The notes below the pieces were generated by a model. The model worked only from the letters and a program-made list of their open reading frames with translations, was not told where the DNA came from and made no database searches. Positions 53,709 to 63,097 of a DNA stretch of 64,000 nucleotides are shown here, one piece after another (within the stretch, counting starts at the first letter, position 1; every line of letters starts with the position of its first letter). A program made the position numbers and the translations under genes. Origin of the DNA: Methylobacter sp. (GTDB lineage Bacteria > Pseudomonadota > Gammaproteobacteria > Methylococcales > Methylomonadaceae). The DNA is taken from NCBI RefSeq assembly GCF_004322395.1, contig NZ_SCTW01000008.1, positions 1 through 64,000 of the forward strand, in the 5' to 3' direction.

Positions 53709-54683
53709 CTAATATAATTGCGTCATCAAATCTTCAGCCAAGCCTTTTACTTCACCCTGGGTAATAATAACCAGCCGTCCAATACCGTCATCGGAAGTTC
53801 TTACCGGCAACCGCGTTGTAGGATAAAGCCTTCCGGCGACTCCTTGCACCAGCAATGGCTCGTTTTGCTCAGGCGTATAAACCATGCCTTTTAAGCGGAC
53901 CAGCTGTTTGGAATAACGGGCAATCAGGTATTCCAACGCTTTTTGTAGCCGCTCCCACTGTAGTGGATGCTCAAGCTGCAAGGTGATGGTGTTAAATCCA
54001 TGCTCAGGTAAATCGGGCAGTTTAGTATCACGCAGCCGCCAGAATTTCTTCGGACAGTTCAGTAGTGCATCGGGGTCAAGCTCGCCTTGCACAGCGGTCA
54101 GCCGGGTCGCGGCGGGAGCTAAGACCGACAAGCGTGCGTCCAGTTTTGCGATCGCGTCAGCTGTTGCCAAGTCGGTTTGCGTCATTACCACCGTATCCGC
54201 CCAGGCAATTTGAGCTTGCGCTTCAGGAAAAGAGTCGAAATGATCTTTATCCATGCTCGCCGAAACCGTGGCAATAACGCCTTGCAAGCTATAACGCGCA
54301 GCCAACCAACGTTCTCTTAACAAAATATCCAGCACCGGTTCAGGATTGGCAACGCCGCTGGTTTCGATAATCACCCGCTCGAACGATTTATCCCCGGAAT
54401 CCCAAGCCATGCGTAGATTTTTAAGCAACGGTGTTAACGAACCGCGCACCTGACAGCACAAGCAACCGCCAACCAAGGTCGATAAAGGCACTTTATGCTC
54501 GCGCAGCAATTGTTGATCGATCGGCGTGGCGCCGAATTCATTGATAATCACGGCAGATTTGGGCGCATGGTTCAATAAACGATTCAGTAAAGTCGTTTTT
54601 CCGCTGCCGAGAAACCCGCTGATGATGTATACGGGTATGCGTTCAATGGCTTTAGCTGATGGGGACAAGTTGTAATGGTTCAT
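53709..54683 (-). CDS. CobW/G3E-family GTPase, metal chaperone
   Basis: A 324-residue G3E GTPase with Walker A GFLGSGKTTLLNRLL and the metal motif GGCLCC (CxCC) in VGGCLCCQVRG. The guanine-specificity motif is TQTDLATAD. It has the C-terminal CobW_C domain (about 215-320). Members insert or deliver zinc, cobalt or nickel. The gene lies about 6 kb from a Zur-regulated zinc receptor but has no Zur box that I can see. The start is the ATG at 54683; the upstream TTG is rejected. Confidence 0.88.
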   Translation of the reverse strand: MNHYNLSPSAKAIERIPVYIISGFLGSGKTTLLNRLLNHAPKSAVIINEFGATPIDQQLLREHKVPLSTLVGGCLCCQVRGSLTPLLKNLRMAWDSGDKSFERVIIETSGVANPEPVLDILLRERWLAARYSLQGVIATVSASMDKDHFDSFPEAQAQIAWADTVVMTQTDLATADAIAKLDARLSVLAPAATRLTAVQGELDPDALLNCPKKFWRLRDTKLPDLPEHGFNTITLQLEHPLQWERLQKALEYLIARYSKQLVRLKGMVYTPEQNEPLLVQGVAGRLYPTTRLPVRTSDDGIGRLVIITQGEVKGLAEDLMTQLY

Positions 54684-54713
54684 ATTGGTTATTAATGAGC
54701 GTTGCAGGCCGGA

Positions 54714-54798
54714 CAACAGTAGGCGCTTTGGACGACATCTTTTCGTTGCCCTACATTCGAAATTCGTGAATGTCGGGCATAAATAGTATGCCCGACGG
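54714..54798. repeat. Intergenic repeat with GTCGGGCAT hairpin, copy A
   Basis: This starts ACAACAGTAGGCGCTTTGG (complement of the block at about 4738-4755), runs through GACATCTTTTCGTTGCCC, and ends in the perfect hairpin GTCGGGCAT/ATGCCCGAC (54772-54796). The part from about 54735 is about three-quarters identical to 56594-56658. Confidence 0.7.
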
Positions 54799-54975
54799 GT
54801 TATAATACAACCACTCGATCCCGCAACGCGCCCTCGGCCACATCACGCCAACCCAGATCTTGAAGAACTGGCGTGAAAAACAACCGGAATTGTGTCACTA
54901 AACGCGTTTATAATCAGGCGGGACTTGAACATTTTCCTTAAATTCGAAATCTTGTGAAAAGTACGTAGGAACACT

Positions 54976-56508
54976 ATGACTGTCGAACTCTTGATTAACT
55001 TTGCGGTGCAGTTTCTTGGAACTGGCGCCGCATTCTTTCTCGCCTATCGGTCCTTTCAAAAACGCCGGATTCAGTTAGGCACTGAACCGACGCTACCCCA
55101 ATACTTTAGCCGCAGAAGCACCTACTGGGTAGGGATCGCATCGTACTGCACACTTATAGCCGCACTTTATTGGCTGCTTACTTGGCAGTGGCTGCCCCTG
55201 GAACCGCTGGTAACGCTGATCGTGAAGAACCTCCGCTCAGGGGAATTAGTGAATCTTCTGAATGGCTTGGACGGACGCACGATCATACCTTTGATTGCCG
55301 CCGGCTTGTTTCTTTTTTTTATTGCTTGGGAAAGCAAGTTCAATCCCTTACTGATATTGAGAGACAGCATCCACGATGCTTTCGCAATTCCGACCAAAGC
55401 GGTAGAGGTTTATAACGCTCTGATTACATCAAGATTATCGGCGGTCGACGAAAGCCTAAAAGCACAAATCGACAATCGCCTGCTGGTGCCGAGCATCGAC
55501 CCCGGCGATTTCGAAAAATCCAGCGCCACGGTCGAGTATAAATGGGCTCATAATTGCCTTCTTTTCGACCGGATACAGAACTACGCCAACCAACAATCCT
55601 ATCGCCGTTTTTTTAACGAGCCGTCCCTGAAATGGGGAGAAATTTGTATCTCCTACAATGCGATGTCGGAAAAAGTGGCCGTCTGGAAAGAAGCGGAACC
55701 GCACTATACCAAGACCGTAAAATTGCTCAAGGAGTTGGACCAACTCACCGGCCTGCTCTGCCGCTTACTCGCCTCTTTGGTCGTGTTCGGGAGCGCAAGC
55801 GAGGATGAGATTTGGACAACCGTGAAGCAGCTCGGCGGCAACGTCCACGAGGCCCGCCTCAAACACACCTATAAATATATCCTGCTATTTACGGCTGCCA
55901 CCGCCATCGGGATCATGTTGGGCCGGGAGATTTCAGTCTCGCTACACAATGCATTCCTGTTTCCCGACAAACCGCTGGCGCACTTTGAATACACCACGCT
56001 CCGCTGGGTCGCTTATGCCATCCTGATCTATGTCCTTCCGATAGCGCTGGTCTTTATTTCACGGACGTTCGCCTTCAGGTACCATCGGGAGCAATCCGAT
56101 CGATACTATGGCTTCTATATGGCAGTGATGATATTGGGGTTCATCGTCAGCACCACGGCATCGGCGCTTATTCTCGAGTTAACTTACTACAAAGATCACT
56201 TCAAATTTCTGGAAAGCTTCATACAGCATATGCGCTGGGGCATTCTGCCGGCGCTGATGTGCGGTTTTGTGGCTTACCGAATGGACACGCCGGTTAGCGA
56301 ATCGGAAGCGCTAGGTAAACTCATTATGGCCGCCGTGTTGCGTTTTATCGGCTGGGGATTGGTCGCCGTCATTATTATGCTTTATGCGACCGGCGACATG
56401 AGCATTCAGGAGACGAACCTGCGTTTCACCCTGGTCGGCACGGCCTTCTTCATGGTCGGCCTGCTGGGAGCGTCTGCCAGTTTCAAAACGGCTAGGACGG
56501 ATGATTAG
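54976..56508 (+). CDS. Polytopic membrane protein with large soluble loop, unrecognised
   Basis: A 510-residue protein I cannot assign. It has about three hydrophobic segments in residues 1-125 (VQFLGTGAAFFLAYRSF, YWVGIASYCTLIAALYWLL, IIPLIAAGLFLFFIAW). A soluble region follows at about 126-290, with many charged residues and possible helices. Another six segments lie in 300-500. AGGA is the ribosome site, seven bases from the ATG. The soluble loop contains the DSIHDAFAIPTKAVEVYNALI block. It is bordered by two diverged copies of an intergenic repeat (54714-54798 and 56594-56658), suggesting an accessory insertion. The SEC-C/nuclease-like gene follows 296 bp downstream on the same strand. A sensor or effector partner is possible but unproven. 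Confidence 0.75.
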   Translation: MTVELLINFAVQFLGTGAAFFLAYRSFQKRRIQLGTEPTLPQYFSRRSTYWVGIASYCTLIAALYWLLTWQWLPLEPLVTLIVKNLRSGELVNLLNGLDGRTIIPLIAAGLFLFFIAWESKFNPLLILRDSIHDAFAIPTKAVEVYNALITSRLSAVDESLKAQIDNRLLVPSIDPGDFEKSSATVEYKWAHNCLLFDRIQNYANQQSYRRFFNEPSLKWGEICISYNAMSEKVAVWKEAEPHYTKTVKLLKELDQLTGLLCRLLASLVVFGSASEDEIWTTVKQLGGNVHEARLKHTYKYILLFTAATAIGIMLGREISVSLHNAFLFPDKPLAHFEYTTLRWVAYAILIYVLPIALVFISRTFAFRYHREQSDRYYGFYMAVMILGFIVSTTASALILELTYYKDHFKFLESFIQHMRWGILPALMCGFVAYRMDTPVSESEALGKLIMAAVLRFIGWGLVAVIIMLYATGDMSIQETNLRFTLVGTAFFMVGLLGASASFKTARTDD

Positions 56509-56593
56509 CTATTGCATCCGGTGTGATTAAATTTTGGAAAGGAATTTGCCGGTAGAGCGAGGACTGGAAACCCCTGTAGTTGTAGGTCGTGCA

Positions 56594-56658
56594 ACGTCTT
56601 TTTGTGGCACGACATTTGATGCTCGTGAATGTGTCGGGTATAAACAGCATGTCCGGTC
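56594..56658. repeat. Intergenic repeat, diverged copy B
   Basis: AACGTCTTTTTGTGGCACGA.. to CATGTCCGGT aligns with 54735-54796 with a two-base gap and about 75 percent identity, same orientation. The hairpin is decayed. The remaining part of the spacer up to 56804 contains a TATACT box (56762-56767) that may serve the next gene. Confidence 0.65.
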
Positions 56659-56804
56659 TACTGGCCTCAAACGTTATCACTAGTAAATTCACTATCCGGT
56701 TTGGATTAAACTCAGTTTTTCGCGAATGGCGTAGTTTGGTCAAAACCAGACGGTCAGTTAAATATACTTTAGAGTATGTTGTGTAGAAACAATTAAGAAT
56801 AGAT

Positions 56805-58385
56805 ATGCCAAAAATCGGACGCAACAATCCTTGCCCCTGTGGAAGTGGGAAAAAGTACAAACGCTGTCATGGTTCATGGGAGTCATTGGAGCAAATTGAG
56901 CGCGAAACGCATGAGACAATGAAAGCCCGTACAGCGGCGAAACGTGTGCAACAGGAGCGTCAGCAGGGGCTAGGGAAACCAATCATTGCAGCCGAAGCCT
57001 TCGGGCAACGCTTTGTCGCAGTGAAGAATCGCCTCTTGCACTCACAGACGTGGCGAACGTTCCACGACTTTCTCTGCGACTATATCAAAATGGCAATTGG
57101 CCCAGACTGGGGCAATATAGAGCTAGCCAAACCTCTTGAACAGCGCCATCCAATTTTGGTCTGGTATCATTTTATTTGCGAGCATCAGCAACGTTTCATA
57201 AAGGAGGTGGGTAAGGTGCATTCAGCGCCTATGAACGGTGCTGTTGCTGCTTACATACAACTAGCCTATGACCTATACGCCCTCGATCATAACGCTGAGC
57301 TACAAGATAAACTGATTGGTCGCTTGAGAAATCATGACAACTTCCCTGGCGCTCGCTATGAGGTATACGTTGCCGCAACGTTGATTCGTGCCGGCTTCGA
57401 GATAGAATTCGAGAACGAGGACGATCGCAGAACCTCACATTGCGAATTCACTGCAACCTTCACTCGCACAGGCAAACGTTTTTCTGTTGAGGCTAAACAT
57501 CGTGCAGGCTACAAGTCCAGGCTTGGTCAAAAGCTAAACCGAGCACTGGCCAAGCAAGCTAATTACACGCGAATTGTCTTCATCGACATCAACATACCTG
57601 ACGACACTATCGATGATGAAATTTCCGCACACTTGAGTACTGCTGTTACTGGTTTACGAGCTTTTGAAGGCCGAACGATTAATGGGCACGCTTTGCCAAA
57701 TGCATATCTTTTTGTCACTAACACTCCTTGGCATCACCATCTGGAATTAGAGAATTTTCGGTGTTCTTCGGTAGCGGACGGCTTTCAAATTCCTGACTTT
57801 AAACATGATTCTACGTTTCCTAGTCTTCGAGAAGCCATTGATGCGCGCGAGCGTCACATTGAAATGTACGAACTGCTTCGCTCTATGAGCGATCACGCTG
57901 ATATTCCATCGACTTTTGATGGAGAGATTCCAGAGTTTGCTTTTGGCGAAGAAGGCTTGCCCAGGCTGCTGATCGGCCAACGTTATTTGATCAAAGGAAA
58001 TGACGGTTCTGAGCGTCCAGGTCTTTTGACTACTGCCACCGTGGCTGAATCAGAATGCACCGCTTACTGTGGTTTGTCGTTTGATGACGGCACTTCGAGC
58101 ATCTATACTTGGCCTCTCTCGGATGTTGAAATGGCGGCATGGCGCAAACATCCAGACACTTTTTTTGGGGAGGTCGGACAGCGCACAACCACGGCAAACA
58201 CCCCATTAGAGCTTTATGATTTCTTTCTCAACGGCTTTCGGGAAACTCCGCGAGAACGTTTGCTGGAGTTAATGGCAGATGCTCCAGATATCGGCGAAAT
58301 CAGTAAACTTGATCAGCCCACCTTAGCGAGTATATTTGCTGAACGATGTGTTAATGGTGCTATGTTGGCTCAGTCTGCTGGATAA
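56805..58385 (+). CDS. SEC-C zinc-motif protein with PD-(D/E)XK nuclease-like region
   Basis: A 526-residue soluble protein. The N-terminus is a SEC-C motif with zinc ligands Cys10, Cys12, Cys21 and His22 ([16 protein letters not shown]). Residues about 180-265 look like a PD-(D/E)XK nuclease core: a helix [20 protein letters not shown] with Glu186, then HCEFTATF (Glu214) and the strand FSVEAKHR with Glu229-x-Lys231. A Gln- and Asn-bearing helix follows. The last 250 residues are unrecognised. SEC-C motifs often accompany protein-, RNA- or DNA-processing enzymes and defence genes. It follows the membrane protein on the same strand and may form a two-gene accessory unit with it. The nuclease call is from pattern only; I see no known name. 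Confidence 0.7.
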   Translation: MPKIGRNNPCPCGSGKKYKRCHGSWESLEQIERETHETMKARTAAKRVQQERQQGLGKPIIAAEAFGQRFVAVKNRLLHSQTWRTFHDFLCDYIKMAIGPDWGNIELAKPLEQRHPILVWYHFICEHQQRFIKEVGKVHSAPMNGAVAAYIQLAYDLYALDHNAELQDKLIGRLRNHDNFPGARYEVYVAATLIRAGFEIEFENEDDRRTSHCEFTATFTRTGKRFSVEAKHRAGYKSRLGQKLNRALAKQANYTRIVFIDINIPDDTIDDEISAHLSTAVTGLRAFEGRTINGHALPNAYLFVTNTPWHHHLELENFRCSSVADGFQIPDFKHDSTFPSLREAIDARERHIEMYELLRSMSDHADIPSTFDGEIPEFAFGEEGLPRLLIGQRYLIKGNDGSERPGLLTTATVAESECTAYCGLSFDDGTSSIYTWPLSDVEMAAWRKHPDTFFGEVGQRTTTANTPLELYDFFLNGFRETPRERLLELMADAPDIGEISKLDQPTLASIFAERCVNGAMLAQSAG

Positions 58386-58510
58386 GTGTGGAGTCTACAA
58401 ACAAATCTGTACGATCTATTGAACGTTTTGTGAATGGCTGCATTAGGTCGTAAACCGATATTACCACGCCACTCTTCTTCACTTTACTTTCTATACCTGA
58501 GTTACTTAAT

Positions 58511-60532
58511 TTAGTAACTCACCCTAAACCCTATCTCAGCCCCACGCCCCGGTTCCGGCGCAAAATTACGCAGGTAGGAGGTAGAGTTACGGATATTCTC
58601 ATTCAACAGGTTGTTGGCTTTGGCGAACACCATCACATCGGCGCCGTGCAGATCCAGGACTTGATATTGCGTACCTAGGCTAAGCAGCAGGTAGCCGTCC
58701 GTAGCGGTATCGTTGTCACCTGAATGCGTCTGGGCTTCGCCGCGCGTCAGGCGCAGGTTGGTATTCCACTCGCCTTTGGTGTGGTCTATCTGAAAACCGA
58801 AACGCAACGGCGGCATACGCGGCACATCGCCACCTCTGACAAACTGGCCGCGGGTAAAATCGCTGAACAGCGTTAAATCAACCGATCCGTAGCGGTTTTG
58901 CATCATCGGGAAAACCAGTTTGCTTTCATAACCCATGACCGCAGCATCGGCTTGGCGGGTTTCGAGCACAGGCGCACCGTCTATGAATTCGCCATTGCGT
59001 TGTTGGTAAATATAATCGCCCGCCCAATTGTGGAACAGGTCCAGCTGGGCTTTGACCCAATCCGACTTAAATTTATAACCCAAATCCAGGTTGTAGGATG
59101 TTTCTTCGCGCAAATTCAGGTTGCCGACTTCAAAGCTGCGGGTGGCGTCATGGTAACCATTAGCCAGCAACTCCTGTATTTGCGGCGCTCGCTGCGAGCG
59201 GGTTATCGCAAGATTGAGGCTGTTGCTGTCGTTTATCTTCCACAAGCTGGAAGCGGAAGCGCTGACCGGCACATAATTAAGACTGGAAAGTCCTTGCGGC
59301 TCCAGCGTCGTGTCTTCAACCCGGATACCGAGCTGGTTAGCAAGCGCACCGATATCGAACGATTCCACCGCAAAAACGCCGTAACTATTGCTTAGCGTTT
59401 GCGGGACAATTATTTCATTGGTCGATTTATCAATCGCGGCAAAATCGCCGGCAGTGGCTTGAAAACCGACCATGCCACGAAATATTCTAAGGGGGTTATG
59501 GATTAGCTCCAGACGGCTTTCATAGGTTTTATTGGTAAAAAAAGAACCCGGCGTACCATCGGCAATTTCGGTATGTTGGTAATCGGTATAGCCTAGCTTC
59601 ATGCGCAGCGATTCAGCGAACTTAAACGGATTTTTCAATTCGCTTTTAAAATCGTATTTGCTTTGTTTGAGATCGATACGGGTAGTTTCACCGGTGCCGT
59701 CAGGAGCAATGCCGTAATTATTTTCCAAACGGTTGATGGCAATACCGGCAAAGCCCGGATCGCCTACCAGGGAAACGCCGGCCGAACCGCTGATCGCGTG
59801 GGCCGAAGTGTTGTTGATAGTACCTTGATTGTTTTGAATAACATCAAGTGTCGGATCGGTGGCTTGGGCGGCAGTAACATCAATAGCTTGACCGCCGATG
59901 TCGAGATTATTGCGGTCACGATAAAAGCCGTCCAAGTGGTAGGCCAGGTTACTTTCGCCGCCTTCTATTTTCATTACTGTAGACGTTTCGTCGGATACGG
60001 AATCGAAACGCTGCTCAAGCGCCCCTCCGAGCAATTTGTCCGGCAGCTTGCCCGGAATCCGGTTGTCGATCACATTAACCACGCCGCCAATCGCGCCGCT
60101 GCCATAGAGCAAAGTGGCCGGACCGCGCAATACTTCGACGCGCTCGGCCAGCAATGGCTCGACGCTGGTTGCATGATCTGGGCTTATCGCCGAAGCGTCA
60201 TTACTGCCGATGCCATTATTCAAAACTCTTACACGCGGCCCGCTTTGACCGCGAATGACTGGGGTGCCGACACCCGGACCGAAAGATTGACTGGTAATGC
60301 CCAGTTCGTTTTTCAGCGTTTCGCCGATGCTGTGGCCGACTTTCAATCGCAATTCCTCATGACTCAAAACGATGACCGGAACGGCAGACTCGGAGGCCTT
60401 GTCCTGTAACGGCGCGGTGACGACAACCTCTTCTAATTCTTGTATATCTTCTTTGGCTGCTTCGGCTGCATAGACTGCCGGTGCTGCCGCAGCCGTTGAT
60501 AGTAAGAAAAAAATGGCGGTTTTTTTGTTCAT
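58511..60532 (-). CDS. TonB-dependent outer membrane receptor, zinc-regulated
   Basis: A 673-residue receptor: signal peptide (1-22), TonB box-like EEVVVTA (about 34-40), plug domain (about 50-165, with VEVLRGPATLLYGSGAIGGVVN), and a beta-barrel ending in an aromatic residue (FRVSY). A palindromic Zur box lies 111 bp upstream (60643-60664) over the likely promoter, and zur is the next gene upstream on the same strand. Zinc or a zinc complex is therefore the likely cargo, as for ZnuD. It lacks the long His-rich loop seen in some ZnuD proteins. The gene is repressed when zinc is plentiful, by inference. Confidence 0.9.
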   Translation of the reverse strand: MNKKTAIFFLLSTAAAAPAVYAAEAAKEDIQELEEVVVTAPLQDKASESAVPVIVLSHEELRLKVGHSIGETLKNELGITSQSFGPGVGTPVIRGQSGPRVRVLNNGIGSNDASAISPDHATSVEPLLAERVEVLRGPATLLYGSGAIGGVVNVIDNRIPGKLPDKLLGGALEQRFDSVSDETSTVMKIEGGESNLAYHLDGFYRDRNNLDIGGQAIDVTAAQATDPTLDVIQNNQGTINNTSAHAISGSAGVSLVGDPGFAGIAINRLENNYGIAPDGTGETTRIDLKQSKYDFKSELKNPFKFAESLRMKLGYTDYQHTEIADGTPGSFFTNKTYESRLELIHNPLRIFRGMVGFQATAGDFAAIDKSTNEIIVPQTLSNSYGVFAVESFDIGALANQLGIRVEDTTLEPQGLSSLNYVPVSASASSLWKINDSNSLNLAITRSQRAPQIQELLANGYHDATRSFEVGNLNLREETSYNLDLGYKFKSDWVKAQLDLFHNWAGDYIYQQRNGEFIDGAPVLETRQADAAVMGYESKLVFPMMQNRYGSVDLTLFSDFTRGQFVRGGDVPRMPPLRFGFQIDHTKGEWNTNLRLTRGEAQTHSGDNDTATDGYLLLSLGTQYQVLDLHGADVMVFAKANNLLNENIRNSTSYLRNFAPEPGRGAEIGFRVSY

Positions 60533-60642
60533 CAGATGCCCAAGATATTCAATGAAAGATAGGGAAATTTAAGGTAACCACGTTCTTAAACTCATCGACA
60601 AATCCTGACGGTAAATAAACGTGAAGCGATATTTTGCATTAA

Positions 60643-60664
60643 ATGTTATGTTATAACATAACAT
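60643..60664. promoter_or_regulatory. Zur box of the TonB receptor
   Basis: A perfect 22-bp palindrome, ATGTTATGTTA followed by its complement TAACATAACAT. It matches the gammaproteobacterial Zur consensus (GTTATAATATAAC type). On the minus strand TTGCAA lies 17 bp upstream of TAACAT within it, so the box overlaps a probable promoter. Confidence 0.85.
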
Positions 60665-60738
60665 ATTGCAATCGTTATTTTCTTTTCAAAAAATATTCAG
60701 GCGGCAATGGTGGTGGATAAATTAAGCGCAATGACACA

Positions 60739-60821
60739 GTAGGAGCGGGCCGCACCCGCGACATTTGCGCGCAATAATACAAAGTTGCAGCACTTCCATC
60801 GCGGGCACGGCCCGCTCCTAC
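60739..60821. repeat. REP-like hairpin between zur and the TonB receptor
   Basis: Arms 60739-60761 (GTAGGAGCGGGCCGCACCCG..) and 60799-60821 are complementary at 21 of 23 positions with a 37-base loop. It is GC-rich against AT-rich surroundings and typical of REP elements. It should limit read-through from zur into the receptor gene. The rest of 60533-60908 has no gene. Confidence 0.8.
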
Positions 60822-60908
60822 AATGGTTAATTTAATGGCAGTGATGCTAGGCGAGGAAACGATGACTTCGGGTTTAGGGAAGTTTGCCGACCATATATCC
60901 TCAGCGCG

Positions 60909-61421
60909 TCAATCTTGATCGTCGTAAAGCGCTGCACATTTAATGCAGATGCCGTGAACTTCTATTGCTTTGCTGTGCACGATAAAACCCGCTTGATCGA
61001 ACTCTTGCGACAGGGCTTGCATAACTTCAGTGGCGGGACGTTCCTCGACTTCATTGCAGTGCTTACAGATTAACAGTAACTGCTCATGTTGATGACCGGA
61101 GCTACTGCAACCGACGAAAGCATTAAGGCTTTCCACACGGTGAATCAAGCCTTGCTCCATCAAAAAATCCAGTGCGCGGTAAATTGTCGCGGGTTTTGCG
61201 GCATTTTGCAGGGGTTTGATACGGTCTAACAACTCATAAGCCTTAACGGCTTTATGGCTATCCCAGATCAGTTCCAGCACTTGGTGACGGATAGGAGTTA
61301 ATTGTACGCCGCGAACCACGCACAAATGCTCGGCAGTATCCAAAGCCTCGCTGACACATTTTTTGTGATCGTGTTCTGAAGAATGGGGATGGTTGAGGCT
61401 GGCTTCGGCGAGTGTGGTCAT
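60909..61421 (-). CDS. zur: Zinc uptake regulator Zur (Fur family)
   Basis: A 170-residue Fur-family repressor. The HTH is in LTPIRHQVLELIWDSHKAVKAYELLDRI, with AKPATIYRALDFLMEQGLIHRVE. Metal residues include GCSSSGHQHEQ and CKHC; a C-terminal CIKC makes up the second pair of the structural zinc site. An N-terminal His/Asp-rich tail (HPHSSEHDHKKC) precedes the fold. Zur rather than Fur is supported by the Fur-type sequence plus two Zur boxes, one 27 bp upstream of its own start and one before the TonB receptor gene. It should repress zinc uptake. Confidence 0.92.
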   Translation of the reverse strand: MTTLAEASLNHPHSSEHDHKKCVSEALDTAEHLCVVRGVQLTPIRHQVLELIWDSHKAVKAYELLDRIKPLQNAAKPATIYRALDFLMEQGLIHRVESLNAFVGCSSSGHQHEQLLLICKHCNEVEERPATEVMQALSQEFDQAGFIVHSKAIEVHGICIKCAALYDDQD

Positions 61422-61447
61422 TGCAAGAAACGTCTATCTGAAATCAA

Positions 61448-61464
61448 ATGTTATATTATAACAT
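61448..61464. promoter_or_regulatory. Zur box upstream of zur
   Basis: ATGTTATATTATAACAT is near-palindromic around its centre and resembles the box at 60643-60664. It lies 27 bp before the zur ATG and contains a TATAAT-like -10 on the minus strand, consistent with autoregulation. Confidence 0.8.
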
Positions 61465-61535
61465 CCGCTAGAGTTTCGCAATTTACCCTTTCAATGATTA
61501 ATAGACCCAGGAATGCGCCTAGCTACGGTAGACAT

Positions 61536-61568
61536 AGACCTTCCAGGTTTTTAAAACCTGGAAGGTCT
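61536..61568. repeat. Perfect 16-bp inverted repeat (CTTCCAGG hairpin)
   Basis: AGACCTTCCAGGTTTT and AAAACCTGGAAGGTCT flank a single central T. It lies between rimO and zur, 34 bp after the rimO stop, so it may stop rimO transcription. Sequences of this kind are recurrent in bacterial genomes. Confidence 0.85.
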
Positions 61569-61601
61569 GATGCCGGGTAAATTATTAGTACCCAGCAAAT
61601 C

Positions 61602-62912
61602 CTAAATCAAATGTCCCCACAAATCATATTCATCCGCTTCTTCGAGTTCGACATCGACAAAATCGCCGACTTTCAAATGCGTCGCGCCATCGATAAATAC
61701 CTGCCCGTCGATTTCCGGCGCATCGGCCTTACTTCTGGCGACCGCGCCCTCTTCGACCACTTCATCGATCAACACCGTTTCGATTCTGCCAACCCGTTGC
61801 TGCAAACGCTCGGCGCTGATTTCAGCCTGGTGCGCCATGAACCGGGCCAAGCGTTCCTGTTTGACTTCTTCAGGTATTTGATCGGGCAAATCATTGGCAA
61901 CCGCGCCTTTGACCGGCGAATAAGCAAAGCAGCCGACTCTATCCATTTGCGCTTCGCTCAAAAAATCCAGCAGCTGCTCAAACTCCTGCTCGGTCTCGCC
62001 GGGAAAGCCGACGATAAACGTGCTGCGCAAGGTAATATCGGGACAGATTTCGCGCCATGCTTTAACGCGTTCCAGATTATTTTCGCTAGCCGCCGGACGT
62101 TTCATCAGTTTTAGGATGCGGCTGTTGGCGTGTTGAAACGGTATGTCCAGGTAAGGCAGGATTTTGCCCTCGGCCATTAACGGGATCACTTCATCGACAT
62201 GCGGATACGGATAAACGTAATGCATCCTGACCCAAATACCCAAGTCGCCCAGCGCCTCGGCTAACTCATAAAAACGGGTTCTAACCGAACGGCCTTTCCA
62301 GTCCCTGCTTTGATACTTTAAATCCAGTCCGTAGGCGCTGGTATCTTGCGAAACCACCAGCAATTCCTTTACTCCGGCATTGGCTAGACGTTCGGCTTCC
62401 AGCATCACATCATCAATCGGCCTGCTGACCAAGTCGCCGCGCATTGAAGGGATAATGCAAAAAGTACAACGATGATTGCAGCCTTCGGAAATCTTCAAAT
62501 AAGCATAATGCCGTGGCGTCAGCTTAATGCCTTGCGGCGGCACCAGACTGATAAACGGGTCATGAGGAGGCGGCAGATGTTCATGCACAGCCGCCACGAC
62601 TTCTTCCAAGGCGTGAGCGCCGGTCACTTTTAAAACTTGCGGATGACGTTCCCTGATTTCGGCTTCCCTGGAACCCAAGCAGCCGGTAACGATGACCTTG
62701 CCGTTTTGAGCCAGCGCCTCGCCGATGCTGTCCAGCGATTCTTCCACCGCCGCATCGATAAAACCGCAGGTATTCACCACGACCAGGTCGGCATCCTGGT
62801 AAGTCGGCGAAACGGTGTAACCCTCTGAACGAAGCTTGGTTAAAATTCTTTCGCTGTCGACCAGGGCTTTGGGGCAACCCAAACTAATAAAACCAATTTG
62901 CGGAGCTGTCAT
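61602..62912 (-). CDS. rimO: Ribosomal protein S12 methylthiotransferase RimO
   Basis: RimO is a radical-SAM enzyme that adds a methylthio group to Asp89 of ribosomal protein S12. The 436-residue protein has three domains: an N-terminal UPF0004 domain with [24 protein letters not shown] and VTGCLGSRE (cluster cysteines), a radical SAM domain with [15 protein letters not shown], and a C-terminal TRAM domain. The [10 protein letters not shown] block is typical. GAG lies upstream of the ATG. It looks monocistronic. Confidence 0.95.
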   Translation of the reverse strand: MTAPQIGFISLGCPKALVDSERILTKLRSEGYTVSPTYQDADLVVVNTCGFIDAAVEESLDSIGEALAQNGKVIVTGCLGSREAEIRERHPQVLKVTGAHALEEVVAAVHEHLPPPHDPFISLVPPQGIKLTPRHYAYLKISEGCNHRCTFCIIPSMRGDLVSRPIDDVMLEAERLANAGVKELLVVSQDTSAYGLDLKYQSRDWKGRSVRTRFYELAEALGDLGIWVRMHYVYPYPHVDEVIPLMAEGKILPYLDIPFQHANSRILKLMKRPAASENNLERVKAWREICPDITLRSTFIVGFPGETEQEFEQLLDFLSEAQMDRVGCFAYSPVKGAVANDLPDQIPEEVKQERLARFMAHQAEISAERLQQRVGRIETVLIDEVVEEGAVARSKADAPEIDGQVFIDGATHLKVGDFVDVELEEADEYDLWGHLI

Positions 62913-62983
62913 TTAAATCTCGGGTAATGTTAAAGTGCGATAGTTTATAGGACTGGCTAGTCAAATAAAAATTTAAAAGAATT

Positions 62984-63084
62984 CACCACGAACGACTGCA
63001 TGGATGCAGGAGGTAGAGCAACGCATGGAGCAGTTACCGAGACACGAAGGACACGAAATTTTGTTTCTTCGTGTCTTCGTGGTG
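62984..63084. repeat. CACGAAG-type hairpin interrupted by a 48-bp element (copy 3)
   Basis: The right arm 63061-63084 ends CTTCGTGTCTTCGTGGTG. Its complement is split on the left: CACCACGAA (62984-62992), then GACACGAAGGACACGAAATT (63041-63060). Exactly between them, at 62993-63040, lies the 47-48 bp dispersed element that also occurs at 44055-44101 and 4656-4702. Without it the left arm would be continuous. This is the clearest sign that the element moves. Confidence 0.8.
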
Positions 63085-63097
63085 AGTAAAATAACTG

